This document shows positions 1-8,239 of a DNA stretch of 50,658 bases, one piece after another. Source of the DNA: Magnetovibrio sp. (GTDB lineage Bacteria > Pseudomonadota > Alphaproteobacteria > Rhodospirillales > Magnetovibrionaceae); contig JANQJR010000045.1 in the NCBI GenBank assembly GCA_028281525.1, positions 1 to 50,658 on the forward strand, given 5' to 3'. The notes beneath the pieces were generated by a model. It ran no database searches and was not told the DNA's origin. It saw only the letters and a list, made by a program, of their open reading frames with translations. The translations under genes were made by a program, and so were the position numbers. Position 1 is the stretch's first letter; every line of letters begins with the position of its first letter.

Positions 1-117
1 GGAAAAGGCGTGCAGGAAGTGCGACACCACTTTCAAATGACTTTGACGCTGTCCAGGGGACGGTTTTCGCAAATCCTTTGGACGGGGCGCTTTTCCGCCA
101 AACACAACAGATTAATG

Positions 118-131
118 GGTCCTGACCCTAG
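118..131. repeat. Short palindrome overlapping a stop codon (copy 1)
   Basis: The sequence GGGTCCTGACCCTA forms GGGTC-N2-GACCC around the TAG stop of the hemerythrin-regulator gene. The same palindrome in the opposite orientation overlaps the TAG stop of the methyltransferase gene at 13909-13923. It could be a weak terminator hairpin (stem of 4-6 bp with a four-base loop) or a dispersed palindromic repeat. There is no T-tract. Confidence 0.4.
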
Positions 132-982
132 ACTTTCAGCTTGACGCCCATCGGCACCGTCATGGCGACTTTGGATATGGTTTCCAGCAGCGTGCGCGCC
201 TTCACAGGCTTTTCAATATAACCGGCAACGCCCAAATCGGAGGAGCGCTCCTTCAACACATCGATCGAATACCCGGTCATCATCACCACCCGGGTTGGCA
301 GTTGCAGTTCATCGACCTTGCGGGCGAACTCGGTGCCGTTCATGTCATCCATCACCCAATCGCAAAGCACCACGTCGGCGGGGCGGTCGGCCAGACGGGA
401 AATGCCTTCATCGGGGCTTTCGACGATCTGAATGTTCTTGATGCCGACGGCGCGTAATATGGTGCGGATCAAGCGGCGAAAATTCGGATTGTCGTCCACC
501 AGCATCACGCGGATGTGTTCCCACTCGCTGAACGGCTTGCCGTTTTGCAGAAAGCTGACCTGCCCCGCCGCGTCAGCGGCATCCGGATCATTGACACAGG
601 TATCGCGATAGGCGAAGTCCGAGCCCATGATGTGGTCTACCAGCCAGGACTGCAGAAAATCGCGGATATCGATGGGGCGCACACTGGCCGGATCGGCTTG
701 GAAGCCTTCATAGACCTCCCGAACCTGCGTGCTGAGTACGCGGTGGGTCGCTTTGTGAGTACCAAGGCCCGTATACCCGCAAAGCTCCATCATCTTTTCT
801 TCGCGCAGAAAATGATAATCGGTGTATTCCACCAAGGCGTCAAGCACGCTGCCGAGAACGGTGGTTTCCTCGTTCTCGTCGATGCAGTCGTCGACTTGAT
901 TCAGCAGGTTGATCAGGACCTTGTGATCGGCGTCGACAAACGTCACGCCGGTCTCCAAATCCTTGGACCATTCAATCAGCAC
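128..982 (-). CDS. Bacteriohemerythrin-response regulator fusion protein
   Basis: An N-terminal hemerythrin domain (about 1-135) joined to a C-terminal receiver domain (about 156-280). All seven expected di-iron ligands are visible: His20, His57, Glu61, His76, His80, His117 and Asp122, so it should bind O2 (or NO) at a di-iron site. The receiver has the acidic pair after VMLVDD, phospho-acceptor Asp208 in LCDWVM, and a conserved Lys in YIEKPV. No DNA-binding output domain follows, so it probably signals through protein contacts, linking oxygen sensing to a phosphorelay. The start is a GTG with a weak ribosome site; no better in-frame ATG lies upstream of the hemerythrin fold. A hemerythrin-like gene (17163) and a hybrid kinase (15312) occur elsewhere in the window, but a partnership is only a guess. 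The stop codon sits inside a small palindrome. Confidence 0.9.
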   Translation of the reverse strand: MLIEWSKDLETGVTFVDADHKVLINLLNQVDDCIDENEETTVLGSVLDALVEYTDYHFLREEKMMELCGYTGLGTHKATHRVLSTQVREVYEGFQADPASVRPIDIRDFLQSWLVDHIMGSDFAYRDTCVNDPDAADAAGQVSFLQNGKPFSEWEHIRVMLVDDNPNFRRLIRTILRAVGIKNIQIVESPDEGISRLADRPADVVLCDWVMDDMNGTEFARKVDELQLPTRVVMMTGYSIDVLKERSSDLGVAGYIEKPVKARTLLETISKVAMTVPMGVKLKV

Positions 983-1408
983 GTTACCAAATCTCTCGCC
1001 TGAATTGCCCCAGGTATCTTTTTTTCGGAAGGACGGTGCTTAAAGCGCACTCCATTCCTTCACCTCCCTATCCGGCGCCCATACTCTTTTGTTGTCGGCG
1101 GACTGCCGGTCTACGCATAAATACGTAGCCAATAAGTAACTGAGATTGAACACAGGTTCAACGGAAAATCTCAACCGCAACACTTTGCAACATTGCGCAG
1201 CACAATCATTAGTATGCATACCAAAGGATAGGCGCACGGATCGCGAAAAAAATATTTCCCGTTTATAAATGTGTTAGGCAAGTCTGATCGGGCGTGCGTC
1301 CACAGCCCTCAAACGAGACCGGCAACGCATTAAGCGCAATGTCCTGCCTTTATGAGGCCACATGCGTGATCCCGAACAGGTCCGGGCGAGGCCAGGAGAC
1401 GCGCTGTT
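983..1408. other. Intergenic region with a candidate operator
   Basis: No credible gene is visible in these 426 bp; the one 65-codon frame has no ribosome site and no protein-like composition. It holds the upstream region of the hemerythrin-regulator gene, including the perfect inverted repeat at 1146-1161, an A+T-rich stretch near 1248-1275 and the 3' flank of ilvD. Confidence 0.5.
1146..1161. promoter_or_regulatory. Perfect inverted repeat TTGAAC-N4-GTTCAA
   Basis: Six-base arms with a four-base spacer, about 165 bp upstream of the hemerythrin-regulator start. It resembles but does not match the Fnr/Anr consensus TTGAT-N4-ATCAA, so the family of the binding protein is unknown. A binding site for a dimeric regulator is inferred from symmetry and location only. 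Confidence 0.3.
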
Positions 1409-3262
1409 TCACTCTTCGAGCTGGCTGGTATCGCGCACCGCGCCCTTGTCCGCGCTGGTCGTAAGCGCCGCGTACGCGCGCAGCGCCTGGCTGACTTTGC
1501 GCGGGCGAGGCTTGGTGGGTTTCCAGGCATCGGATCCACGTGCTTCCATGGCCTTGCGCCGCTCGGCCAGGACCTCATCGGACACCGCGACATTGATGGT
1601 GCGGCCTGGGATATCGATTTCGATGGTATCGCCCTCTTCCACCAAAGCGATGGCGCCGCCTTGGGCCGCTTCCGGAGAGACATGACCGATGGACAGTCCC
1701 GAAGTGCCGCCGGAAAAACGCCCATCTGTTAGCAATGCGCATTCCTTGCCCAATCCCATGGACTTAAGATAACTGGTGGGATAGAGCATTTCCTGCATAC
1801 CCGGCCCGCCTTTGGGACCTTCGTAGGTGATGACGACGACGTCTCCGGCCACGACGTCCCCGCCGAGAATTTTTTCGACCGCCTCATCCTGGCTTTCGAA
1901 AATGCGTGCTCGCCCGCTGAATTTCAGGATGCTTTCATCCACGCCCGCGGTTTTCACGATGCAACCATCCTCGGCAATGTTGCCGAACAGCACCGCCAAC
2001 CCGCCATCCTGGCTGTAGGCGTGCGCCTTGCTGCGGATACAGCCCAATTCGCGGTTGGTGTCCAGCGTGTCGTAGACCTTGTCCTGGCTGAACGCCACCT
2101 GGGTCGGCACACCGCCGGGGGCGGAGCGGTAGAACGCTTTCACCAGTTCGTCATTGGACGTCATGATGTCCCAATGATCCAGAGCCTCGCCCATGGTTGC
2201 GGAGTGCACGGTGGCAACGTCACGATGGATCAGGCCGGCGCGGTCCAATTCCGCCAGGATGCCCATGATGCCGCCCGCGCGGTGCACGTCTTCCATGTGG
2301 AACAGCTGCGTCGCGGGCGCGACCTTGGCCAAATTCGGCACCTTGCGGCTGATCCGATCGATGTCGGCCATGGTGAAGTCGATGCCACCTTCTTTGGCGA
2401 CCGCCAGAATGTGCAGCACGGTATTGGTGGACCCACCCATGGCGACGTCCAAGGCCATGGCGTTTTCAAACGCGGCCTTGCCGCCCAGAGTGCGCGGCAA
2501 AACGCGCTCGTCTTCTTGTTCGTAATAACGTTTGGTGATTTCCATGACGATGCGCCCGGCTTCTTCGAACAAACCTTTACGCGCCGCATGGGTCGCCAAC
2601 AAGGAGCCGTTGCCTGGCAATGACAAACCCAGCGCCTCGGTCAGGGAGTTCATGGAATTTGCGGTGAACATGCCCGAACATGACCCGCAGGTCGGGCAGG
2701 CGGAGCGTTCGAATTCCATCACCGTTTCATCGGAGACATTGGGATCGGCGGCCTGAACCATGGCGTCGACCAAATCGATCGAGATTTCCTCGCCGTCGAC
2801 CACGACCTTACCCGCTTCCATCGGTCCGCCGGAAACGAACACCGCAGGCACGTTCAAACGCATCGCCGCCATCAACATGCCCGGCGTGATCTTGTCGCAG
2901 TTGGAAATACAGACCATGGCGTCGGCACAGTGTGCGTTGACCATGTATTCAACGCTGTCGGCGATGACTTCGCGGCTTGGCAGCGAATACAGCATGCCGT
3001 CATGCCCCATGGCGATACCATCGTCCACGGCGATGGTGTTGAACTCCTTCGCCACGCCGCCGTGCTTTTCGATTTCCCGCGCGACCAACTGCCCCAAATC
3101 CTTCAAGTGCACATGGCCCGGCACGAACTGGGTGAACGAGTTGACCACCGCGATGATGGGCTTGCCGAAATCATCATCCGTCATGCCCGTGGCGCGCCAA
3201 AGGCCGCGCGCGCCCGCCATGTTGCGGCCGTGGGTGGTGGTGCGGGAACGATATTCGGGCAT
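1409..3262 (-). CDS. ilvD: Dihydroxy-acid dehydratase
   Basis: Dehydrates 2,3-dihydroxy-isovalerate and 2,3-dihydroxy-3-methylvalerate to the 2-oxo acids, the third common step of valine and isoleucine synthesis, in the cytoplasm with an Fe-S cluster and Mg2+. The 617-residue product is close to the usual 616. Recognisable blocks are [13 protein letters not shown] near 120-130 and [17 protein letters not shown] near 190, which hold cluster cysteines, and the late block [19 protein letters not shown]. The frame is open for 27 more codons upstream, but ATG at 3262 has AGGA nine bases ahead and begins exactly at the family start [20 protein letters not shown]. It appears to be a stand-alone gene. 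Confidence 0.97.
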   Translation of the reverse strand: MPEYRSRTTTHGRNMAGARGLWRATGMTDDDFGKPIIAVVNSFTQFVPGHVHLKDLGQLVAREIEKHGGVAKEFNTIAVDDGIAMGHDGMLYSLPSREVIADSVEYMVNAHCADAMVCISNCDKITPGMLMAAMRLNVPAVFVSGGPMEAGKVVVDGEEISIDLVDAMVQAADPNVSDETVMEFERSACPTCGSCSGMFTANSMNSLTEALGLSLPGNGSLLATHAARKGLFEEAGRIVMEITKRYYEQEDERVLPRTLGGKAAFENAMALDVAMGGSTNTVLHILAVAKEGGIDFTMADIDRISRKVPNLAKVAPATQLFHMEDVHRAGGIMGILAELDRAGLIHRDVATVHSATMGEALDHWDIMTSNDELVKAFYRSAPGGVPTQVAFSQDKVYDTLDTNRELGCIRSKAHAYSQDGGLAVLFGNIAEDGCIVKTAGVDESILKFSGRARIFESQDEAVEKILGGDVVAGDVVVITYEGPKGGPGMQEMLYPTSYLKSMGLGKECALLTDGRFSGGTSGLSIGHVSPEAAQGGAIALVEEGDTIEIDIPGRTINVAVSDEVLAERRKAMEARGSDAWKPTKPRPRKVSQALRAYAALTTSADKGAVRDTSQLEE

Positions 3263-3363
3263 GGTTTTTATCCTAAGCTGCTTGGATTGTGTGTGTGCAA
3301 AAAAATAGCGATGCGGCGGCGCAATTGCCAGTGAGAAAGACAAACTTTAGTTGCCCAGACCTT

Positions 3364-3954
3364 TTAGTTACCCAGCATCACGCGAATTTGACGCTCGGGG
3401 TTGAGCGCATCGCCGTATTCCCCGGTGGCGCGCTTGCGTTCGTATTCGAGCGGATTTTCCTGAAAGTCCTCGAACGCCTGCACGGCGTGCTGAAAATCGA
3501 AAAACGACGTCGCGATGCCGCCGTTCCAGGTGATCGCCACGGGCCGTCCCGGGCGGGCCCTCAACACCGCCAGGATGCCCAGCGCAATGCGCTGCTGGGG
3601 ATATTCATTGATGCGCATGCCGGCGGCGATGTAACGCTCCACATTTTCGCGGAACACATCCCACGGCACCAACGTCACCCCCGACAGCCCCGCGTACCCG
3701 GCCATTTCATCGCGCGCCGCCTGGGGGGCGTCCGCCGCCACGCTCTGATAGATCACATAGGCCGGTTGGCGGGCGTCGATGAAAACTTCGATCACGCCTC
3801 TGAGCGATCCGCCCTGCCCTTCTCTGATGACGCTGGAACCCTCGCCGCCCGGATTCCACCCCTGTTGCGCCCAGGCCACGCCCGCACTGCCCGGCGCCAG
3901 CCAAAGCAGCGTCATGGCGAACAAAATCAAAACGGCGCGCGACCCGGTCTTCAT
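3364..3954 (-). CDS. Secreted protein of unknown function
   Basis: I do not recognise this 196-residue protein. It begins with a clear signal peptide: a basic start (MKTGSR), a hydrophobic core and a likely cleavage after AGVAWA. The mature part has a Gly-rich start, then a mixed alpha/beta region with the aromatic stretch WNGGIATSFFDFQHA, and ends in a charged segment. No cysteine pairs, lipobox or known catalytic motif are seen. ATG at 3954 is chosen over an upstream in-frame start because the signal peptide begins there. It lies on the same strand downstream of the DUF302 gene, with a hairpin between them, so is probably transcribed separately. Confidence 0.7.
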   Translation of the reverse strand: MKTGSRAVLILFAMTLLWLAPGSAGVAWAQQGWNPGGEGSSVIREGQGGSLRGVIEVFIDARQPAYVIYQSVAADAPQAARDEMAGYAGLSGVTLVPWDVFRENVERYIAAGMRINEYPQQRIALGILAVLRARPGRPVAITWNGGIATSFFDFQHAVQAFEDFQENPLEYERKRATGEYGDALNPERQIRVMLGN

Positions 3955-3987
3955 GGCGAAAACTCTAGCACATCCACAACAAAACGA

Positions 3988-4020
3988 GGCCCCGCCGATA
4001 ACGGCGGGACCCCATTTTTT
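3988..4020. terminator. Hairpin terminator, possibly bidirectional
   Basis: A ten-base stem (GGCCCCGCCG / CGGCGGGACC, one G-T pair) with loop ATAA lies just past the stop of the DUF302 gene. On the minus strand it is followed by TCGTTTTG; on the plus strand by CCATTTTTT. It most likely ends the DUF302 transcript. Confidence 0.65.
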
Positions 4021-4039
4021 CAACACGTCTTACAAGCAC

Positions 4040-4435
4040 TCAGGCGTTGGCCAAATCGTGGGCGACGTCCTTCAACAACCCTTGTACTTCCGCCGCCACT
4101 TCACCCAGTTCCGGATTGTCGATCGCCGCCATGGAGGCGATGGGATCGACGATGGACACGTCGATCTTGCCGGCGTCATTTTCCTGAACCAAGACGTTGC
4201 ACGGCAGCATCACGCCGATCTTGTTTTCCGCGCCGATCGCGCGCAGGGCGTGTTTCGGGCTGCAAGCGCCCAAAATCATGTAAGGCTTGATATCCTCACC
4301 CAGCTTTTCCTTCATGGCGTTTTGTACGTTGATGGTGCTCAGCACGCCCAAACCCTTTTCCTTCAAAGCGGCGGTGGCCTTGTCGACGGCTTCGTCGAAG
4401 GTGCAGTCCAGGGTGACGGTAAAGTGATAGCTCAT
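4040..4435 (-). CDS. DUF302 domain protein
   Basis: A 131-residue cytoplasmic protein covering one DUF302 domain almost end to end. Family-like features are the N-terminal beta strand with the 'DEAVDKATAALKEKGLGVLS' type helix (about 14-33), the central GACSPKHALRAI segment (about 57-68) and the LPCNVLVQE strand (about 78-86), with one Cys in each of the last two. The biochemical role of the family is not established; members often sit near redox or sulfur genes. No signal peptide is seen. It is divergent from the DinB-like gene across a 160-bp gap. Confidence 0.85.
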   Translation of the reverse strand: MSYHFTVTLDCTFDEAVDKATAALKEKGLGVLSTINVQNAMKEKLGEDIKPYMILGACSPKHALRAIGAENKIGVMLPCNVLVQENDAGKIDVSIVDPIASMAAIDNPELGEVAAEVQGLLKDVAHDLANA

Positions 4436-4597
4436 GGTCGCTCCATAAATTCAAAGAATGGTCCGAGAGTGGCCCACTACGGAATGGGGTATGCGCAAAA
4501 TGGGGGATGGCCCCGCGCCTTTCAAGTCCCCATATTTATCTTCTGGTAAGTAGATGTTTTTATGATGCGGATAGATGGCTAATGCGAGGTGGGCTCC

Positions 4598-5143
4598 ATG
4601 ACCGACACCTTCAATGCTCTCCACGACTTGCAAATCATGGCCCGGTACAATCGTTGGGCCAATATGCGTTTGTACGCCAGCGTCGAGGCGCTCCCCGACG
4701 ATGATTATCGCAAGGACAGCGGGGTCTTTTTTGGTTCCATTCACGCCACCTTGAACCATCTTTTGGTTGTCGACCGGCTGTGGACCAGCCGCATCGTGGG
4801 CGAGTATTCGGGCATACAAAGCCTCGATCAAATCCTCCATGACGATTTCGCGGACCTACGCCACGCCCGCAAAGCCATGGACGATCACATCCAGCGTCTG
4901 GTGGACCGTTTGGCGGTGGGCCTGGACGGCGGGTTGGAGCGAGAAGTGCGCTACCGCTCCGTTCTGGGTGGACCGAAGCACATCTCGCCCGCACGCCACA
5001 TCTTGCTCACCCTGTTCAACCATCAAACCCACCATCGCGGTCAGGTACACGGCTTATTGACCCAAGCGGGCGTGGCGAATCCGCCGGAACTGGATGTCAT
5101 CTTCATGATCCGAGAGACGGCGGAAACCTCTGAAAAAACATAG
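4598..5143 (+). CDS. DinB-family protein
   Basis: A 181-residue four-helix-bundle protein of the DinB/YfiT type, usually metal-binding and, in some members, a thiol S-transferase; the substrate here is unknown. The expected His ligands are visible: His49 in GSIHATLNH, and the block NHQTHHRGQVHG in the last third, typical of DinB proteins. An upstream in-frame GTG exists at 4589, but ATG at 4598 is preferred because GAGGTGGG is correctly spaced ahead of it. Alone on the plus strand between the DUF302 gene and dsrC. Confidence 0.88.
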   Translation: MTDTFNALHDLQIMARYNRWANMRLYASVEALPDDDYRKDSGVFFGSIHATLNHLLVVDRLWTSRIVGEYSGIQSLDQILHDDFADLRHARKAMDDHIQRLVDRLAVGLDGGLEREVRYRSVLGGPKHISPARHILLTLFNHQTHHRGQVHGLLTQAGVANPPELDVIFMIRETAETSEKT

Positions 5144-5298
5144 ACTATTTCCAAGTTTTTCTGGAACTTACGAAATATATTCAAAAATCTTCATATTCGT
5201 CTTGATCCAGGCACAATTCCGACTTATTTAGTCAGATATACGCCCTTACGCACACGATAGCGGGGCAATTGTTATGACGTTTACCCAGGAGGGACATA

Positions 5299-5589
5299 AT
5301 GGACATTCAAACCGACGGCGAAGGTTTCCTGCTCAACCGCGACGATTGGAACCCGGACGTGGCGCGCGAGATCGCGACCCGCGACGGCCGTGAACTCACT
5401 GACGAAATCATGGGTTACATCGAAGCCGCACGGAAAATGTACGACGAAAACGGCACCGTGCCGGCGCTGCGCAATTTCACCAAGGCGATGGGCGTGGACA
5501 AGAAACAACTGTTTCAGGTGTTCGAAACCGGCCCGATGAAGATCATTTGCAAATGGGGCGGCCTGCCCAAGCCTACGGGTTGCGTTTAA
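5299..5589 (+). CDS. dsrC: DsrC/TusE-family sulfur carrier protein
   Basis: A 96-residue sulfur-trafficking protein. The C-terminal arm carries both DsrC cysteines, Cys84 in IICKWGG and the penultimate Cys95 in LPKPTGCV, eleven residues apart. The second alone is the persulfide carrier found in TusE; the pair is what lets DsrC form a trisulfide with sulfite reductase. This gene therefore looks like true DsrC rather than TusE. No dsrAB, dsrEFH or tus genes are in the window, so partners are unknown. The start has GGAGG about ten bases upstream. A strong terminator follows directly. A short remnant of the last codons of this gene is found again at 7084-7112. Confidence 0.92.
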   Translation: MDIQTDGEGFLLNRDDWNPDVAREIATRDGRELTDEIMGYIEAARKMYDENGTVPALRNFTKAMGVDKKQLFQVFETGPMKIICKWGGLPKPTGCV

Positions 5590-5620
5590 ATCCGTTTCTC
5601 TCTCTGTATAGGACACACAC

Positions 5621-5648
5621 AAAGGGGACGGCTTGCCGTCCCCTTTTT
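5621..5648 (+). terminator. Rho-independent terminator of dsrC
   Basis: A perfect twelve-base stem (AAAGGGGACGGC / GCCGTCCCCTTT) with loop TT, running into a T-tract. It is 31 bp past the dsrC stop. A degenerate copy exists at 7145-7174 as part of the tandem duplication. Confidence 0.9.
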
Positions 5649-5670
5649 CTTGTCATCGGCCATACTTTGT

Positions 5671-6942
5671 TCAGATTCCCGAACACGCCTGAGACGCACT
5701 GACCTGCGCGGCAATCTGATCGTCGAAATCAGACGGCTCCCAGTCCGCCGCCTCGTGAATGGCGGCTTTTTTCAGATCTTGGGGGAGTAAATCTCTGGCC
5801 TCATCTAGCATTTCAAGCGCCGCGTCGCGCCCTTCGAAACTGTGTCCGACAGCCATGGAGAGCCACAGGTAAGCTTGGCCCGGGTCCTTTTCAACCAACC
5901 CGCCACGCAAATAGCCTTGTCCCAATTTAAGCTGTGCAAACGGATTGCCGAGTTGAGCCGAGAGTTCGTACCAAGCCTTGGCTAAGTCTTTGTCCCTGAG
6001 CACGCCATCACCGTTTTCGTGCATATGGCCGGTCCAATACATGGCGTCAGGCTGTCCGCGAACCGCGGCCCGGCAATACCACTGAATGGCCATGCCCTGG
6101 TTTTGTGCGACGCCATAGCCTTGATGGTACATATGCGCCAACACGAACTGGGCGCGCCGGTCGCCGTTTTCGGCAGCCGGCGATAAGTCCGACACGGAAG
6201 CATCAAAGTTATCGGCGCCATAGGACTTGATTGTAAGCTGGAAGAATTTGGCATTCGGCAATGGCCGCTCGACTTTAAGGTTCAACGCTTGTGAGCAGAT
6301 CTGGGACTTGCGGACCATAGCTTTGTCGGCATCCGTGAATTTTTCTGGTTTCCATGCCTTTGCACGCTCAAGCGCTTCTGCAACTTGTTGATTCGTCATT
6401 TCCTCTTCGGCTTCGTTGATCAACCGAAGAGCTTTGTGATCGATTTCGTTTGATCGGTTATGGGCCAATGTCAGCCACTTATGCGCACGTACGAGATCTC
6501 TGGCGGTGCCCTCTCCATAAAAATAAGATTGCCCAAGATTGTACTGACTGCCCGAGCTCCCCAATTCAGCGGCCTTGATATACCAACGAAAAGCTTCGCT
6601 GTCATCCTGAGGCACACCCAACCCTTCCGAAAACATAAACCCAATCCCGCCAAACGACGCCCATTCGCCTGCAAGCGCAGCGCGGCATTCGTAATGAAGC
6701 GACTTCTCGTAATTCTTCTCAACGCCAAGGCCATGCCGATACATGTAGCCCAAACGCCTTAACGTGACTGGATCATTGGCGGCAAGAAGCGGCTGCATGT
6801 ATCTAAATGCCGCATCATAATCATCCTTGAGATAAGCCTGTGTGGCCAGTTGTTCCTGGCTAAGCTGTTGCTCGACACAAGACGCGGCCCAAAACGCCAC
6901 GCCAAGTACGGCCAACCACTTCGCAATACTTTGGCGGTGCAT
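5671..6942 (-). CDS. Sel1-repeat lipoprotein (paralogue A)
   Basis: A protein of 423 residues made of Sel1-like (TPR-related) helical repeats, a fold used for protein-protein contacts. Typical repeat cores are MYRHGLGVEKNYEKSLHY, MFSEGLGVPQDDSEAFRWY, SYFYGEGTARDLVRAHKW, MYHQGYGVAQNQGMAIQWY and MHENGDGVLRDKDLAKAWY, spaced about 36 residues apart. The N-terminus is a lipoprotein signal (hydrophobic LAVLGVAFWAASC, lipobox Cys), placing it at the cell envelope. The frame is open 14 codons further up to a GTG, but ATG at 6942 gives a normal signal peptide and has GGAAGG nine bases ahead. It is the longer product of a tandem duplication with paralogue B. A+T content is higher than in flanking genes. 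Confidence 0.88.
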   Translation of the reverse strand: MHRQSIAKWLAVLGVAFWAASCVEQQLSQEQLATQAYLKDDYDAAFRYMQPLLAANDPVTLRRLGYMYRHGLGVEKNYEKSLHYECRAALAGEWASFGGIGFMFSEGLGVPQDDSEAFRWYIKAAELGSSGSQYNLGQSYFYGEGTARDLVRAHKWLTLAHNRSNEIDHKALRLINEAEEEMTNQQVAEALERAKAWKPEKFTDADKAMVRKSQICSQALNLKVERPLPNAKFFQLTIKSYGADNFDASVSDLSPAAENGDRRAQFVLAHMYHQGYGVAQNQGMAIQWYCRAAVRGQPDAMYWTGHMHENGDGVLRDKDLAKAWYELSAQLGNPFAQLKLGQGYLRGGLVEKDPGQAYLWLSMAVGHSFEGRDAALEMLDEARDLLPQDLKKAAIHEAADWEPSDFDDQIAAQVSASQACSGI

Positions 6943-7039
6943 TCCCCTCACCCTTCCCATAAAACGATACGGCGAGCTTTCCACAAGCCCGCCGCACCAT
7001 CAAGGGTGGATTCAGAGGAACAAAAAGACAGAGCAGGTC

Positions 7040-7083
7040 TTACAAATCCGCCAGCTGCGCCAGCACCTCGTCGAGCTTGGCGC
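7040..7083 (-). pseudogene. Remnant of the valS 3' end
   Basis: Read on the minus strand this decodes to AKLDEVLAQLADL and a stop, against AKLDEALARLADL and a stop at the real end of valS (8240-8281). About 44 bp of coding sequence plus the non-coding flank to 6961 align with the valS-Sel1 B junction. It is the right-hand scar of the tandem duplication that made the two Sel1 genes. Confidence 0.85.
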
Positions 7084-7112
7084 AGCCTGCCCAAACCGAC
7101 AAGCTGCATTCA
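7084..7112 (+). pseudogene. Remnant of the dsrC 3' end
   Basis: Read on the plus strand, CTGCCCAAACCGACAAGC and the next codons decode to LPKPTSCI, against LPKPTGCV at the end of dsrC (5563-5586). It abuts the valS remnant on the opposite strand, so the duplication junction lies at about 7083/7084. The stop codon TAA has become CAA. Confidence 0.8.
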
Positions 7113-7144
7113 AATCCGTTCAGTTCTCTATGCCGGATACACGC

Positions 7145-7174
7145 AAAAAGGAGGCCGCTTGCCGTTCCCCTTTT
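7145..7174 (+). terminator. Degenerate duplicate of the dsrC terminator
   Basis: AAAAAGGAGGCCGC-TT-GCCGTTCCCCTTTT aligns with the dsrC terminator at 5621-5648 but the stem has mismatches. It now lies just past the stop of Sel1 paralogue B and, on the minus strand, may still act as a weak terminator for it. Confidence 0.55.
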
Positions 7175-7194
7175 CCATGCTCAACCCAACCAAT

Positions 7195-8139
7195 TCAGTT
7201 TGCGCATGCCTCAGAGCCCTGTATTTCCGCTGCCAGAGCCCCACTAAAAACAGCTGGTTTCCAATTCGCCCACATATCGATGGCAGCTGCGGCTTCATCG
7301 GATGACATATCATGGCGCAACATGAGAAGCCATGCTTCGGCCTCCCCTTTCTCGTCGCGATTTTGATCAGCGGACAACCTCATCCACATATAGGCCTGTT
7401 TCACATCCTTTTTGACAAGGTTCCCCTTCATGTAGCGTTTAGCGAGGATCAATTGCGCCCCACGGCTATTCAGCAACGCCGCTTGCTTGTGCCACCAAAG
7501 CGATCGAGACGCGTCCCTCTCAAGACCGTCACCATACAAATACATATCACCTATTGAACGTATTGCGCCTGCATATCCTCGGACAGAGGCGCGACAATAG
7601 AACTTTCGCGCTTTGTCGTAGTTTTTCTCACCCCCAAGCCCAAAATGAAACATGTGGCCAAGAGCATAATGCACGTCTCGATCATCTCGAGCGACAGGGA
7701 GCAACAACTCTCGCGCCAAGCTATAATTTCTATCCGAAAACGCCATCAGACCAATATTTACTTGTCTTGATTTTCTGATCCAGGACCCCATACCGACGTA
7801 CAGAAGCGGATTTGTAATTTGAAGTCTTCGCCAATCCTCCTCATCGCAAGCCACCGCATTATTTCGAGGATTGTAATAGATATTTTCGCGGACATTGCGG
7901 AATGAAGTATCAGCTATCTTCCAACCGTTTTGGTGGTCTTGGATGCTGAACAAGTGGATATCCTCCACATTTATCGTCCCCCGAGTACCGTAAGCTTCAT
8001 TCGCCACAATACAGTTTTCCGCAGCGATACGCCGGGCTGCATCCGCATACGGCCCTTGCAATCCCATCGTCGTCTCACAGGCCGCCAAAACCGCCACGCT
8101 CAATACGGCCAACAACTTCACTATGCCTTGGTGGCCCAT
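7195..8139 (-). CDS. Sel1-repeat lipoprotein (paralogue B)
   Basis: A 314-residue envelope lipoprotein related to paralogue A. The signal segment VKLLAVLSVAVLAAC ends in a lipobox Cys. Sel1-type repeat cores are MFHFGLGGEKNYDKARKFY, MYLYGDGLERDASRSLWW and RYMKGNLVKKDVKQAYMWM. The first ~130 residues after the signal contain an unrecognised region with 'DIHLFSIQDHQNGWKIADT', resembling a small beta-rich module. ATG at 8139 is favoured over the ATG at 8181 because GGAGG is well spaced ahead of it and the signal peptide starts there. It follows valS by 100 bp on the same strand and may share its transcript. The paralogues have diverged strongly in protein sequence although their 5' non-coding flanks still align. 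Confidence 0.85.
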   Translation of the reverse strand: MGHQGIVKLLAVLSVAVLAACETTMGLQGPYADAARRIAAENCIVANEAYGTRGTINVEDIHLFSIQDHQNGWKIADTSFRNVRENIYYNPRNNAVACDEEDWRRLQITNPLLYVGMGSWIRKSRQVNIGLMAFSDRNYSLARELLLPVARDDRDVHYALGHMFHFGLGGEKNYDKARKFYCRASVRGYAGAIRSIGDMYLYGDGLERDASRSLWWHKQAALLNSRGAQLILAKRYMKGNLVKKDVKQAYMWMRLSADQNRDEKGEAEAWLLMLRHDMSSDEAAAAIDMWANWKPAVFSGALAAEIQGSEACAN

Positions 8140-8239
8140 GGACCTCGCCCTCCCCACAAAACGATACGGCGAGCTTTCCATAAGCTCACCGCACCATCAA
8201 GAGTGGATTCAAGGGAACAGAAAAAGGACAAACCAGGCC

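Noticed and set aside
2-40. Possible end of a plus-strand gene (EKACRKCDTTFK and stop) at the left edge
   Set aside because: Only twelve codons are visible; a CxxC is suggestive of a metal or heme site but too short to support.
1040-1237. 65-codon minus-strand frame upstream of the hemerythrin-regulator gene
   Set aside because: GTG start without a ribosome site, non-protein composition; the region looks regulatory.
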